Shown here in pieces: positions 38,250 through 46,981 of a DNA stretch of 64,000 nucleotides. The first letter of the stretch is position 1; the number at the start of each line of letters is the position of its first letter. Location of the stretch: contig JAUYQZ010000044.1 in the NCBI GenBank assembly GCA_030695415.1, positions 51,231 to 115,230 on the forward strand, read 5' to 3'. The translations under genes and the position numbers were made by a program. The stretch is from Hylemonella sp. Lineage in GTDB: Bacteria; Pseudomonadota; Gammaproteobacteria; Burkholderiales; Burkholderiaceae_C. Below the pieces are notes generated by a model. That model was given only the letters and a program-made list of their open reading frames with translations. It ran no database searches and was not told the DNA's origin.

Positions 38250-41189
38250 ATGATCGGGTTCGGCCACCCCTCCCAACAGACTCGCCACATGCCACTGTCC
38301 AGATCGCCGGATTTCTGGCGCCCCCACCCGGCTTACAAACGCGATCTGCGCTCGGCCCTCTTTCTTCTGCTGCTGCTGGGCCTGGCCCAGCTGATCGCCT
38401 GGCTCTCCCCGACCCCCCTGGGAATCTCGACCGTCCCCCACTACCTGCCGATGCACACGCTGATGGAGACCGTGTCCATCGTGGTGGCCATGATGGTGTT
38501 CTCCGTCGGCTGGTATGGCTACCGACAGGTGGTATCCGGTAACCTGGTGATCCTGGCCTGCACCTTTTTTGCCATCGGCTGGCTGGACATGTTGCACACC
38601 TTGTCCTATACGGGCATGCCGGATTTCTTCACCCACAACGACTCCCAGAAGCATCTGAACTACTGGATGGCGGCGCGCATCCTGGCTGCCGGCAGCCTGC
38701 TGGTCGTCGTACTCCGACCCTGGGTCCCGCTCAAAGGGCGCGCATCGCGCTACCTCTTGCTGGGCGGCATGGTCTCCTTCACCGTGCTGCTCAACTGGCT
38801 GGTGCTGGCGCACCCGCATGCCCTGCCCAGCTGGTTCGTCCCGGGGGTGGGCCTGACCGCCCTCAAAAAGAACCTCGAATACCTCACCATCGCGATGAAC
38901 GTGGCGACGCTGATCGTGCTGTGGATCCGTATGAGGGAGCCCCAGGCTTACAACGCCCCCCTGCTGTTCACCGCTGCGGCGGTCATGGCCATGGGCGAGT
39001 TCTTCTTCACGCTCTACACGACCATGGTCGGCGCCTACAACATCATGGGGCACGTCTACAAGGTGATCAGCTACCTGCTGATCTACCGCGCGCTGGTGGT
39101 CGAGGCCATCGAAACACCCTACCGGCAGTTCGCCGAATCGCAGAAGAATCTGGCCATGGCGGTGGAGGCCTCCAACACCGGCCTGTGGACCTGGGATATC
39201 CAGGACCGCAGTGTCTATCTGTCGCCCATCTGGAAGGCGCAACTGGGCTACCGGGGTGAGGAGTTGGCCAGCACCCCCAGGGCCTGGGTGTCGCTGCTGC
39301 ATCCCGACGAGAGGGAAAGGGTGGTCGCCCGACTGCGCGAGTTCGTGCAGACCACGACCGCGAGCTCCAGGGTTTACAAGGATCAGTACCGCCTGCGGCA
39401 TCGCGACGGCAGCTACCGCTGGTTCCTCGTGCGGGGGGAACTGCAGGTCGATGCGCACGGCCGGGCGCAGCGGATGTCGGGGGCGCACGTTGACGTCAGC
39501 GAAGCCCATCGGGCAGATGAACGCTTCCGTCTGGCGGTGGAGGTGACGCCCAACCCCATGATCATGTCCGACGAACAGCACCGGATCGTGCTGGCCAACA
39601 CCCAGGCCAGCCGACTCTTGGGCTACAGCACGCAGGAGCTGATCGGCCAGTCGGTCCAGATCCTGATTCCCCAGACCCTGCGCGACAAGCATGCCGTGCA
39701 CATGCATTCTTTTGCGCACGAAACCCCCAACTGGCGCATGGGGCTGGGACGCGATCTGCATGCCCGCCACAAGGACGGACATGAAGTTCCCATCGAGATC
39801 AGCCTGACGACACTGCATACCAGCGAGGGGCGTTTCGTGCTGGCCTCCATCGTCGACCTGCAGGAAAAGCAGGAAAGCGATCGCCACATCCATCGCCTGG
39901 CCCATTACGACGTGCTGACCGAACTGCCCAACCGGCTGCTGCTGCGGGACCGCGTGGCGCAAGCCATCAGCGCAGCCCGCCGCGACCATACCCGTATCGG
40001 CGTGCTGTTCATGGACCTGGACCATTTCAAGAACATCAATGACACCCTGGGCCATCGCATAGGCGACCTGCTGCTGCTGGACATCAGCAAGCGCCTCAGG
40101 GCACTGATGCGCGAACACGACACCGTGTCGCGCATCGGCGGCGACGAGTTCGTCGTGCTGCTGCCCAATACGAATGCAGATGGCGCCGTCCATGTCGCCG
40201 GGAAGCTGCTGGCCGGTATCGCGCAGCCCTGCGCCATCGAACAGCATGAACTGATGGTGACGCCCTCGATCGGCATCGCCATGTACCCGGACGACGGCGA
40301 GGACTTCGACACCCTGTCCCAGCGGGCGGACACCGCCATGTACCGCGCCAAGCAGGATGGCCGCAACGTCTACCGCTTCTTCACCCAGGAGATGCAACGG
40401 CACACCTCACGCGCGCTGGAGCTGGAAAATGCCCTGCGCCATGCCCTCAAGCGCGACGAGCTCTTTCTGCACTACCAGCCCCAGCTGGACCTCTCCAGCG
40501 GACGCATCGTCGGCGTGGAAGCCCTGTTGCGCTGGCGCCATCCCGAACTGGGCATGGTGTCACCGGTCGAGTTCATCCCGATCGCAGAGAGTTCAGGCCA
40601 GATCACCGATATCGGCACCTGGGTGTTGCGCACGGCGACGACCCAACTGAGCATCTGGCTGGCCCAGGGCCTGCCGGCCATGACGGTTTCGGTGAACCTC
40701 TCGGCCGTTCAGTTCCGACGCTCTGATCTGCCCGAACTGGTGGCTCGCACGCTGGCGGAGGTATCCCTGCCGGCGCAACTGCTGGAGCTGGAACTGACCG
40801 AGAGCGTCGCCATGCTGGAACCCGAGACTGCGATCAGCGTGATCGACCAGTTGCACGCGCTGGGCGTCGGGATGGCCATCGACGATTTTGGAACGGGGTA
40901 TTCCTCCCTGAGCTATCTCAAACAGTTCAAGATCAGCCGCCTGAAGATCGATCGCTCCTTCGTGAGTGATATCAACCCCGAAGATCCCGACAACGCCATC
41001 GTCAATGCCGTCATCCGCATGGCCCAGAGCCTCGGCTTCAGGACCATTGCGGAAGGGGTCGAAACCGAGGCGCAACGTGGCTACCTGCACCTGCAAGGCT
41101 GCGATGAGATCCAGGGCTACCTGATCAGCAGGCCGGTGCCCGCAGAGGAGATCCCTGCCCTGATCCGGGGGCAGCGCCCCGCCCTATAG
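38250..41189 (+). CDS. Membrane PAS-GGDEF-EAL cyclic-di-GMP regulator
   Basis: 979 aa from ATG 38250 (alternative ATG at 38289). An N-terminal MASE3-like membrane sensor of about eight helices (residues 30-285), two PAS domains (near 300-420 and 425-545), a GGDEF domain with intact RIGGDEFVVLL near residue 630 preceded by an RxxD I-site (REHD), and an EAL domain with VEALLRWRHP near 755 and IDDFGTGYSSLSYL. Both active sites look complete, so it can in principle make and degrade c-di-GMP. It is not obviously tied to the catabolic genes around it. Confidence 0.93.
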   Translation: MIGFGHPSQQTRHMPLSRSPDFWRPHPAYKRDLRSALFLLLLLGLAQLIAWLSPTPLGISTVPHYLPMHTLMETVSIVVAMMVFSVGWYGYRQVVSGNLVILACTFFAIGWLDMLHTLSYTGMPDFFTHNDSQKHLNYWMAARILAAGSLLVVVLRPWVPLKGRASRYLLLGGMVSFTVLLNWLVLAHPHALPSWFVPGVGLTALKKNLEYLTIAMNVATLIVLWIRMREPQAYNAPLLFTAAAVMAMGEFFFTLYTTMVGAYNIMGHVYKVISYLLIYRALVVEAIETPYRQFAESQKNLAMAVEASNTGLWTWDIQDRSVYLSPIWKAQLGYRGEELASTPRAWVSLLHPDERERVVARLREFVQTTTASSRVYKDQYRLRHRDGSYRWFLVRGELQVDAHGRAQRMSGAHVDVSEAHRADERFRLAVEVTPNPMIMSDEQHRIVLANTQASRLLGYSTQELIGQSVQILIPQTLRDKHAVHMHSFAHETPNWRMGLGRDLHARHKDGHEVPIEISLTTLHTSEGRFVLASIVDLQEKQESDRHIHRLAHYDVLTELPNRLLLRDRVAQAISAARRDHTRIGVLFMDLDHFKNINDTLGHRIGDLLLLDISKRLRALMREHDTVSRIGGDEFVVLLPNTNADGAVHVAGKLLAGIAQPCAIEQHELMVTPSIGIAMYPDDGEDFDTLSQRADTAMYRAKQDGRNVYRFFTQEMQRHTSRALELENALRHALKRDELFLHYQPQLDLSSGRIVGVEALLRWRHPELGMVSPVEFIPIAESSGQITDIGTWVLRTATTQLSIWLAQGLPAMTVSVNLSAVQFRRSDLPELVARTLAEVSLPAQLLELELTESVAMLEPETAISVIDQLHALGVGMAIDDFGTGYSSLSYLKQFKISRLKIDRSFVSDINPEDPDNAIVNAVIRMAQSLGFRTIAEGVETEAQRGYLHLQGCDEIQGYLISRPVPAEEIPALIRGQRPAL

Positions 41190-41513
41190 GGGGCGAAAGG
41201 CGAAGGGCCTCGACATGGTCTGGCCCGCGACCCCCGAGGCACCGTTGCGGGGGGTGGCAAGCGGCACGCCACGTCGGTCGAAGAAGCTGTGGTTCAACCC
41301 GATTCGCAGGTCGTAGACGTCACGCTGGTGAGGATCCGACAGCACGGCATAGGCCCGGTTCATCAGCGCCTGCCTGTCATTGGCGACGGCAGCGCCGGCG
41401 TTCTTGTCGGGGTGATGGTGTTGGGCCAGGCAGCGGTAGGCGGCCCGGATCACTTCCGTGCTGGCGCGCGGGCTGAGCCCCAGGACTTCATACAGTGTGT
41501 TTTCATGTTTCAA
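41184..41513 (-). CDS. Small J-domain protein with TTG start
   Basis: 109 aa. A J domain occupies residues 5-75: YEVLGLSPRASTEVIRAAYR, then HHHPDKNAG with the HPD motif at 34-36, and ALMNRAYAVLSDPHQRDVYD. A C-terminal tail of about 35 residues follows. The frame is open far upstream, but a TTG at 41513 preceded by AGGGAGAAAG fits the domain boundary exactly; the nearby ATG is out of frame. J domains stimulate Hsp70; the client is unknown. The stop overlaps the convergent GGDEF-EAL gene by six bases. Confidence 0.8.
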   Translation of the reverse strand: MKHENTLYEVLGLSPRASTEVIRAAYRCLAQHHHPDKNAGAAVANDRQALMNRAYAVLSDPHQRDVYDLRIGLNHSFFDRRGVPLATPRNGASGVAGQTMSRPFAFRPL

Positions 41514-41738
41514 AGAACTTTCTCCCTGTGCGGACGCGCAAGAACATGGGCGTCCACGGCATAGTATTTCGCCCCGCCGGGACCCGTCTGTGCGCCAGCG
41601 TCCCTTCGTGCGCCGCCGCTCTGTGCCGGCCGCCTCGCCCATAAGCTGGGCTTATAGCCGCTCTCGCAAATCGGTATTACCCGATCCCGCGTATCGTTCC
41701 TATCATGGCCGCTCTCTATAAGCACAAGGAGACGCTGC

Positions 41739-42203
41739 ATGAGTCAAGGATCGGGCCGGCCTGGCCCCGCTGACCAGCCCGCACTGGACGCCCCCCTGCC
41801 CTACGGCCTGCCGCTCACGCTGAAGCAGGCCAAGGCCATTTTGCAGGCCGCCGAAGCCGAGGCCGAACGCCAGCACTGGCCGGTGGCCATCGTGATCGCC
41901 GATTCAAGCGGTGACGTGGTGCTCGCGCTCAAGCGCGACCAGACCCAGCACTCCAGCCTGTCCATCGCCACGGGCAAGGCGCTGACGGCGGTGAACTTCC
42001 GCCGCCCGACCAAGTTGTTCCAGGACGGCATCGCCGCCGGCGGCGAGGGCCTACGTTTTCTGGCCGTTCCAGGCATCACCCCGCTCGAAGGCGGGTTCCC
42101 CCTGGTGCTGGGTGGGCAGATCGTCGGCGGCATCGGTGTCTCGGGCGTGCTGTCGAGCCAGGACGCCCAGGTCGCGCGCGCCGGCATGGCCGCGCTGGCC
42201 TGA
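41739..42203 (+). CDS. GlcG/HbpS-like protein
   Basis: 154 aa. The DUF336/GlcG fold with LTLKQAKAILQAAEAEAERQ, VAIVIADSSGDVVLALKRD, SIATGKALTAVNFRRPT and the C-terminal IVGGIGVSGVLSSQDAQVA. Members bind haem or small molecules and often neighbour oxidative catabolic genes. A GGAG-type ribosome site (AAGGAGA) precedes the ATG. It is 42 bases before a Bug receptor and probably in one operon. Confidence 0.9.
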   Translation: MSQGSGRPGPADQPALDAPLPYGLPLTLKQAKAILQAAEAEAERQHWPVAIVIADSSGDVVLALKRDQTQHSSLSIATGKALTAVNFRRPTKLFQDGIAAGGEGLRFLAVPGITPLEGGFPLVLGGQIVGGIGVSGVLSSQDAQVARAGMAALA

Positions 42204-42245
42204 CACCTTCCTCATCACAGACAAGAACCACACCAGGAGCACTGC

Positions 42246-43211
42246 ATGCTGACACGAATCGCGAAAGTATTGACCCTCGCCCTGCTGGCCTCCGGCCTGC
42301 AGGCGCAGGCCCAGGACAAGTTCCCCAGCAAACCCATTCGCATCGTCGTGCCCTTTGTGGGAGGCAGCCAGGTGGACATCGTGGCGCGCGAGATCGGCCG
42401 CGGCCTGCAGACGGCCTGGGGCCAGGCCGTGATCATCGACAACCGGCCCGGTGCGGGCGGCACCATCGGCAGCCGCCTGGTGACCCAGGCTGACGCCGAC
42501 GGCCACACCCTGCTCTTCACCTCGGCCTCGCACGCCATCAACCCCACGCTGTACAAGAAACTGCCCTACGACACCCTGAAGGATCTTCGCGGCGTGAGTT
42601 TCGGCACCAGCGTGCCCAACGTGCTGGTGGTGGCGCCCTCACTGGGCGTGAAGACTGCGCCCGAGCTGCTGGCCATGATCCGCGCCAAACCCGGCCAGCT
42701 CAACTTCGCCTCGGCCGGCGTGGGCAGCGGCACGCACTTCAACGGCGAGATGTTCAAGGCCATGGCCAAGCTGGATATCGTGCACGTGCCCTACAAGGGC
42801 ACCACCGACGCGCTGATCGACACCACGGCCGGCCGCTCGGCCTATTACTGGTCGCCGCTGGGCCTGACCCTGCCCTTCATCAAGGACGGCAAGCTCGTTC
42901 CCCTGGCTGTGAGCACGGCACAGCGCGCGTCGCTCATGCCGGATGTCCCGGTGATCTCGGACTTCGTGCCCGGCGTGGTCTATGACCACTGGTATGGCCT
43001 GGTGGCACCCGCCAAGACGCCCACTCCCATCGTGGAGCAGATCTCCGCCGAAGTCGGACGCATCCTGCGTTCGCCCGAGGTGGTCAAGTCGCTCGGTGCC
43101 CAGGGCGTGACACCGGCCCCGAACACGCCGGCCGAGTTCGACAAGTTCATCGCCTCGGAAATCGAGCGCCTGGGCATGGTGGTCAAGAGCGCGGGCATCC
43201 AGCTCGAATAG
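42246..43211 (+). CDS. Bug family solute receptor
   Basis: 321 aa. Sec signal peptide ending QAQAQ, then the Bug core: FPSKPIRIVVPFVGGSQVDI, DNRPGAGGTIGSRLV, GHTLLFTSASHAINPTLYKK, LNFASAGVGSGTHFNGEM and IVHVPYKGTTDA. The loop usually reading PGG is VGG here. An AGGAGC ribosome site precedes the ATG. Likely binds a carboxylate; with no TctAB nearby it may use a remote permease or act as a sensor. Confidence 0.94.
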   Translation: MLTRIAKVLTLALLASGLQAQAQDKFPSKPIRIVVPFVGGSQVDIVAREIGRGLQTAWGQAVIIDNRPGAGGTIGSRLVTQADADGHTLLFTSASHAINPTLYKKLPYDTLKDLRGVSFGTSVPNVLVVAPSLGVKTAPELLAMIRAKPGQLNFASAGVGSGTHFNGEMFKAMAKLDIVHVPYKGTTDALIDTTAGRSAYYWSPLGLTLPFIKDGKLVPLAVSTAQRASLMPDVPVISDFVPGVVYDHWYGLVAPAKTPTPIVEQISAEVGRILRSPEVVKSLGAQGVTPAPNTPAEFDKFIASEIERLGMVVKSAGIQLE

Positions 43212-43251
43212 ACCTCGCTCGCAAAGCGTCCCTCGCGATAACAAGCTGGAT

Positions 43252-43728
43252 TCAGGGCGTGGGCCGCTCCGGCCCCTGGCGACCCTGGGCGCGTGCCGAC
43301 AGATAGGCATAAAGATCCAGGATGTGCGCGTTCACTCGCGGCTCACTCTGCCAGGCTGGCATGCTCAGCGGAGCGTCCTTGCGCTGCATGATGACCTCGA
43401 TCTGTGCCTCGCCCGCGGCCGTCCCGCTACGAGCCTGCGTGGCGGGCTGGTTCAGGTCATAGCGTTGCAGCACCAGGCTCACGAACTGGCGTTCGCCCAT
43501 GGCCCGCACGCGGGGCAGCAGGTCGGGGGCGTTGGCCGTGCCGCTGGCGGCCGCCCCATGGCAGGCCGCACACTTGTCCTGGAACACACGCCAGCCCAGA
43601 TAGACCGAGCCGGTCGGGGCAGACAGTTGGGCGACCTCCTGCGAGGCGTGCCGGTTCTGCCAGTCCACCGAACAGCCGGTCAGCAACAGCACGCCCATCG
43701 CGCCAACCCACCCAGAAAGCTTAGCCAT
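43252..43728 (-). CDS. Cytochrome c lipoprotein
   Basis: 158 aa. Lipobox LLLTGC (Cys19) and one haem-binding site CAACH near residue 55, with a probable distal Met in LSMPAWQSEPRVNA. A membrane-anchored class I cytochrome c facing the periplasm. It could accept electrons from a periplasmic dehydrogenase; no such enzyme is adjacent, so the partner is unknown. It is divergent from a Bug gene across a palindrome-rich gap of 216 bases. Confidence 0.9.
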   Translation of the reverse strand: MAKLSGWVGAMGVLLLTGCSVDWQNRHASQEVAQLSAPTGSVYLGWRVFQDKCAACHGAAASGTANAPDLLPRVRAMGERQFVSLVLQRYDLNQPATQARSGTAAGEAQIEVIMQRKDAPLSMPAWQSEPRVNAHILDLYAYLSARAQGRQGPERPTP

Positions 43729-43757
43729 GATGATCCCCTTTGAGCTTCATTTCCGAC

Positions 43758-43907
43758 CCGGCAGGCCTGCCGGACACAGGTCTCATTGTCCGTGATACCG
43801 GTATCAGCCCCAAGGGCAGATCACGGCGACCAGGGCCATGGTACAAAGGCGGGCGACCCACGAACCCGGTATCCGTGAAACTACAGATTGCACGGTTTCC
43901 GGGTTCG
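43758..43907. promoter_or_regulatory. Cluster of palindromes in a divergent promoter region
   Basis: Three separate symmetric sites lie between the cytochrome lipoprotein and the Bug gene: CCGGCAGGCCTGCCGG (43758-43773, perfect 16 bp), TGATACCGGTATCA (43793-43806, perfect 14 bp), and an inverted pair CGAACCCGGTATCCGTG (43861-43877) with CACGGTTTCCGGGTTCG (43891-43907; 14 of 17 matching). There is no T-run, so they are more likely operators or RNA structures than terminators. Confidence 0.55.
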
Positions 43908-43944
43908 CGGGATAAAACAGGCTTCCGAATCAAGAGAGAACCCC

Positions 43945-44937
43945 ATGAGCCACGATACAGACCTGTCCCGACGCGCCTACCTCAAACTGATGGGTGCAGC
44001 CGGGCTGGCCACCACCGGCGTGACCGCGCAAGCCCAGAGCGCCTGGCCCAGCAAGCCCATCCGCTGGGTCGTTCCCTTTGCCCCCGGCGGCACCTCCAGC
44101 ATCGTGGCGCGCAGCATCGCCGCCGAACTCACCAAACAGATGGGTGCCAACTTCGTCATCGACAACAAGGGCGGCGGCGGCGGCGTGCCCGCCATGCAGG
44201 AAGTCATGCGCGCGCCGGCCGATGGCTACACCATCGTCATGAGCCATATCGGGCTGATGGCGGTCAACCCGCTGATCTACCCGGATGCCGGCTACGACGT
44301 GAACAAGGACTTCGTGCCGGTCACCCTGCTCAACCGCATCCCCAGCCTCTTCTGTGTGCACAAGGATGTGCCGGTGACTGACATCAAGTCCTTTGTGGCC
44401 TACGCGAAATCCAGGCCGGGACAGCTCAACTACGCTTCGGCCGGCAACGCCAGCGCCGGCCACCTGGCGGTCGAGGCGCTGAAGCTGAGAACCGGCATCT
44501 TCATGACGCACATTCCTTACCGCGGCACCGGCCCGGCCCTGACGGACTTTCTGGCCGGCCGCGTCGATTTTTTCTCGGCGGGTACGCCGGCGCTGCTGCC
44601 GCACATCAAAAGCGGCGCGATCCGCTGCATCGGTGTGGGCTCGCCCAAACGCATCTCCGTGCTGCCGGACGTCCCCTCCATCAGCGAGACCTATCCAGGT
44701 TTCGAAACCGAGCAGTGGTACGGCATCCACGCCCGCGCGGGCACGCCGCAGGCGATCATCACCCGTCTGCAGCAGGAATGCGCCAAGGCCATGCTGGCTC
44801 CGGACGTCGTGGTCAAGCATGAAGCCGAAAGCGCCACGCCCGGCGGCGGTACGGCGAAGGAGTACGGTGATTTCGTCGCCAAGGAACAGGCCCGCTGGAA
44901 AGAGGTTGTGATCAAGGCCGGCATCAAACCCGGCTGA
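43945..44937 (+). CDS. Bug family solute receptor, Tat-exported
   Basis: 330 aa from the ATG at 43945, preceded by an AGAGAGAA ribosome site. The N-terminus DLSRRAYLKLMGAAGLA fits the twin-arginine motif SRRxxLK. The core has WPSKPIRWVVPFAPGGTSSI, GYTIVMSHIGLMAVNPLIYP, LNYASAGNASAGHLAVEALK and MTHIPYRGTGPA. Exports folded, so the fold or a ligand may need cytoplasmic assembly. A terminator follows directly. Confidence 0.94.
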   Translation: MSHDTDLSRRAYLKLMGAAGLATTGVTAQAQSAWPSKPIRWVVPFAPGGTSSIVARSIAAELTKQMGANFVIDNKGGGGGVPAMQEVMRAPADGYTIVMSHIGLMAVNPLIYPDAGYDVNKDFVPVTLLNRIPSLFCVHKDVPVTDIKSFVAYAKSRPGQLNYASAGNASAGHLAVEALKLRTGIFMTHIPYRGTGPALTDFLAGRVDFFSAGTPALLPHIKSGAIRCIGVGSPKRISVLPDVPSISETYPGFETEQWYGIHARAGTPQAIITRLQQECAKAMLAPDVVVKHEAESATPGGGTAKEYGDFVAKEQARWKEVVIKAGIKPG

Positions 44938-44963
44938 TCGCTGCGGCATTCTCCGCCGGAGGA

Positions 44964-45001
44964 AGCCCCCGCCGCGGCATCGTCCGCGCGGGGGCTTTTT
45001 T
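44964..45001 (+). terminator. Rho-independent terminator after the Tat-Bug gene
   Basis: A strong GC hairpin, AGCCCCCGCCGCGG pairing with CCGCGCGGGGGCT around CATCGT, followed by TTTTTT. It lies in the 63-base gap to the convergent maleylacetate reductase gene and overlaps the last base of that gene's stop codon. Confidence 0.9.
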
Positions 45002-46059
45002 CATGCCGGCCTCACGCCCTCAAACGCATCCTGGAAGAGCTGGCGCAGGGCCGCGCGCTCCAGAGGTCGCGGGTTCGGGTACTGGTTCTGCAGGGCGATC
45101 TCGCAGGCCTTGTCGAGATCGGCGGCCTTCATCCCGATGTCTTTCAGCGCCACCGGCGCGCCGTTGTTCTTCGCCAGGTCATACACCGCCTGCGCGGCAC
45201 TGCCTCCGCCGAGCGCGCGCCGGATGCGCACCATGGCCTGCGGCGCGTGCTGGCTGTTGTAGGCCAGTGCGTGCGGCAGCACGATGGTGTGGGTCTCGGC
45301 GTGCGGCAGGTTGAAGCTGCCGCCCAGGGTGTGGCACAGCTTGTGATGCAGGGCCATACCGACGTGGCCCAGCACCGTGCCGCACAGCCAGGCACCGTAC
45401 AGCGCGTCGGCACGCGCGCCCATTTCGCCAGGGGTCTTCACGATGGCAGGCAGCGCGCGGCCCAGGGCGGCGATGCCCTCCTCGGCCATCAGGTCCATGA
45501 TGGGGTTGCCGTCCACTGCGTACAGGCCTTCGGCTGCATGCGCGATGGCGTTGATGCCGCTGGTCACGCTCAAACCCACGGGCAGGCTCAGCGTCAACTC
45601 GGGGTCATAGATCACGGTGCGCGGCAACACGCGCACATCGCGCCCGGTCTTTTTCAGGCCGGCCTCTGTGATGCCGTAGATGGGCGTCATCTCGGAGCCG
45701 GCGTAGGTGGTGGGGATCGCCAGGATGGGCAGGCCGGAATCGAGCGCGATGGCCTTGCCCAGGCCCGTGGTGGATCCCCCGCCGATGGCCACGGCGCAGT
45801 CGGCGCCAAGCCGCTTGGCGACCTCGCGCGCCTCGCGCGCGGTTTCGATGGGAACGTGCATCACCGCGCGGTCGAACACACCGACCGCCCGCGAGCCCAG
45901 CAGGCCCACCACCATCTCGGCCGAAGCCCGCTGCTCGGGCGTGGACAGCACCAGTGCGCGCTTGCAGCCCAGTGCGTCGATCTCCTGGGCCAGTCGCGAG
46001 AGGGACCCCGCGCCGAAGACAACGCGTGCGGGCTGGGCGGTGTAGACGAAGGGATTCAC
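45001..46059 (-). CDS. Maleylacetate reductase
   Basis: 352 aa. Iron-alcohol-dehydrogenase fold: FGAGSLSRLAQEIDALGC, AVAIGGGSTTGLGKAIALDS for NAD(P)H binding, TTYAGSEMTPIYGITE, and the metal-region histidines in GMALHHKLCHTLGGSFNLPH. It reduces maleylacetate to 3-oxoadipate, joining hydroxyquinol cleavage to the beta-ketoadipate pathway whose genes lie at 52-55 kb. The start is a GTG at 46059 with GGAGAG seven bases upstream. Confidence 0.94.
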   Translation of the reverse strand: MNPFVYTAQPARVVFGAGSLSRLAQEIDALGCKRALVLSTPEQRASAEMVVGLLGSRAVGVFDRAVMHVPIETAREAREVAKRLGADCAVAIGGGSTTGLGKAIALDSGLPILAIPTTYAGSEMTPIYGITEAGLKKTGRDVRVLPRTVIYDPELTLSLPVGLSVTSGINAIAHAAEGLYAVDGNPIMDLMAEEGIAALGRALPAIVKTPGEMGARADALYGAWLCGTVLGHVGMALHHKLCHTLGGSFNLPHAETHTIVLPHALAYNSQHAPQAMVRIRRALGGGSAAQAVYDLAKNNGAPVALKDIGMKAADLDKACEIALQNQYPNPRPLERAALRQLFQDAFEGVRPA

Positions 46060-46089
46060 AAGACTCTCCAGGGAAATCGACGCATCAGA

Positions 46090-46965
46090 TTACAGCTTCG
46101 GGTTCAGCCCGGCGCCGCGCTCCAGCACCTTGATGATGGCCGCGTAGTCGTCCAGACCATTGCCCTGCACCACAGCAGCGTGCATGAGCTTGTGCGTCAT
46201 GGCGGTCTGCATCAGCGGCACATTACTGGCGACACCTGCATCGAGGATGAGGTCCAGGTCCTTGATCATCTGCTCCACGGTGAAGGTGGGCGTGAAGTCG
46301 CGCCGGCTCAGCTGCTCGGACTTGGCCTTGACGATGGGCGAGGCCACTGCGCTGACGGTGAGCACCTGCCACATGGCCTGCCAGTCCAGGCCGCCCTTGC
46401 GCCCCAGGGCCAGGGCCTCGGCCAGCATGGCGCTGGTCTGGGCGATCATGAGGTTCACCACCAGCTTCATCAGGCGCGCCTGCTCGGCCTCGCCCAGGTA
46501 GAACTGGTTTGGCCCCAGGGTCCGGAGCAGCGGCAGGACAGCGTCATAAGCCGCGCGCGGGCCCGAGGCCAGCACAGTGAGCTGCGCAGCCTCAGCCATC
46601 TTGTTGTTGCCGGAAACGGCAGTGCGCACATAGGCCACGTCCGCGCCCGCAAGTGCCCGGGCCGCATCGGCTGAGGCATCCAGGGAGACGGTGCTGGTGT
46701 CGACATAGATCGTGCCGGGCCGGGCGGCCTCGGCCACCTGGGTGGCGACCGCACGCAAGGCCGCATCGTTCGGCAAGGAGGAAAAGACAAGGTCGGCCGC
46801 CGCGATCGCGGCCGCTGCATCGTCGACCACGACCAGCCCCTGCTCCTGCGCCAGTTCACAGCGCTCGGCGCAGGTGTCGCTGACGGTCAGGATGTGCCCG
46901 GCCGCAGCCAGATGGCCGGCCATGGGCAGGCCCATCTTGCCGATGCCAATGAAATGGATCTTCAC
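46090..46965 (-). CDS. Beta-hydroxyacid dehydrogenase family protein
   Basis: 291 aa, GTG start. N-terminal NAD(P) motif FIGIGKMGLPMAGHLAAAGH; the catalytic Lys is in LMKLVVNLMIAQT. The substrate loop reads RTAVSGNNKMAEAAQLTVL where most members have PVSGGxxGAxxGxL. 3-hydroxyisobutyrate, tartronate semialdehyde and other dehydrogenases share the fold; none can be chosen. It follows maleylacetate reductase's upstream side by 30 bases in the same direction and precedes it in transcription order. Confidence 0.88.
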   Translation of the reverse strand: MKIHFIGIGKMGLPMAGHLAAAGHILTVSDTCAERCELAQEQGLVVVDDAAAAIAAADLVFSSLPNDAALRAVATQVAEAARPGTIYVDTSTVSLDASADAARALAGADVAYVRTAVSGNNKMAEAAQLTVLASGPRAAYDAVLPLLRTLGPNQFYLGEAEQARLMKLVVNLMIAQTSAMLAEALALGRKGGLDWQAMWQVLTVSAVASPIVKAKSEQLSRRDFTPTFTVEQMIKDLDLILDAGVASNVPLMQTAMTHKLMHAAVVQGNGLDDYAAIIKVLERGAGLNPKL

Positions 46966-46981
46966 CTTGAACTTCTCCGCC

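Noticed and set aside
36426..40403. 1325-codon open frame on the minus strand across the flavin hydroxylase and GGDEF-EAL genes
   Set aside because: It is antisense to two genes with clear conserved motifs; the product is low-complexity (His, Gly, Arg, Val rich), a usual effect of high GC in the antisense frame.
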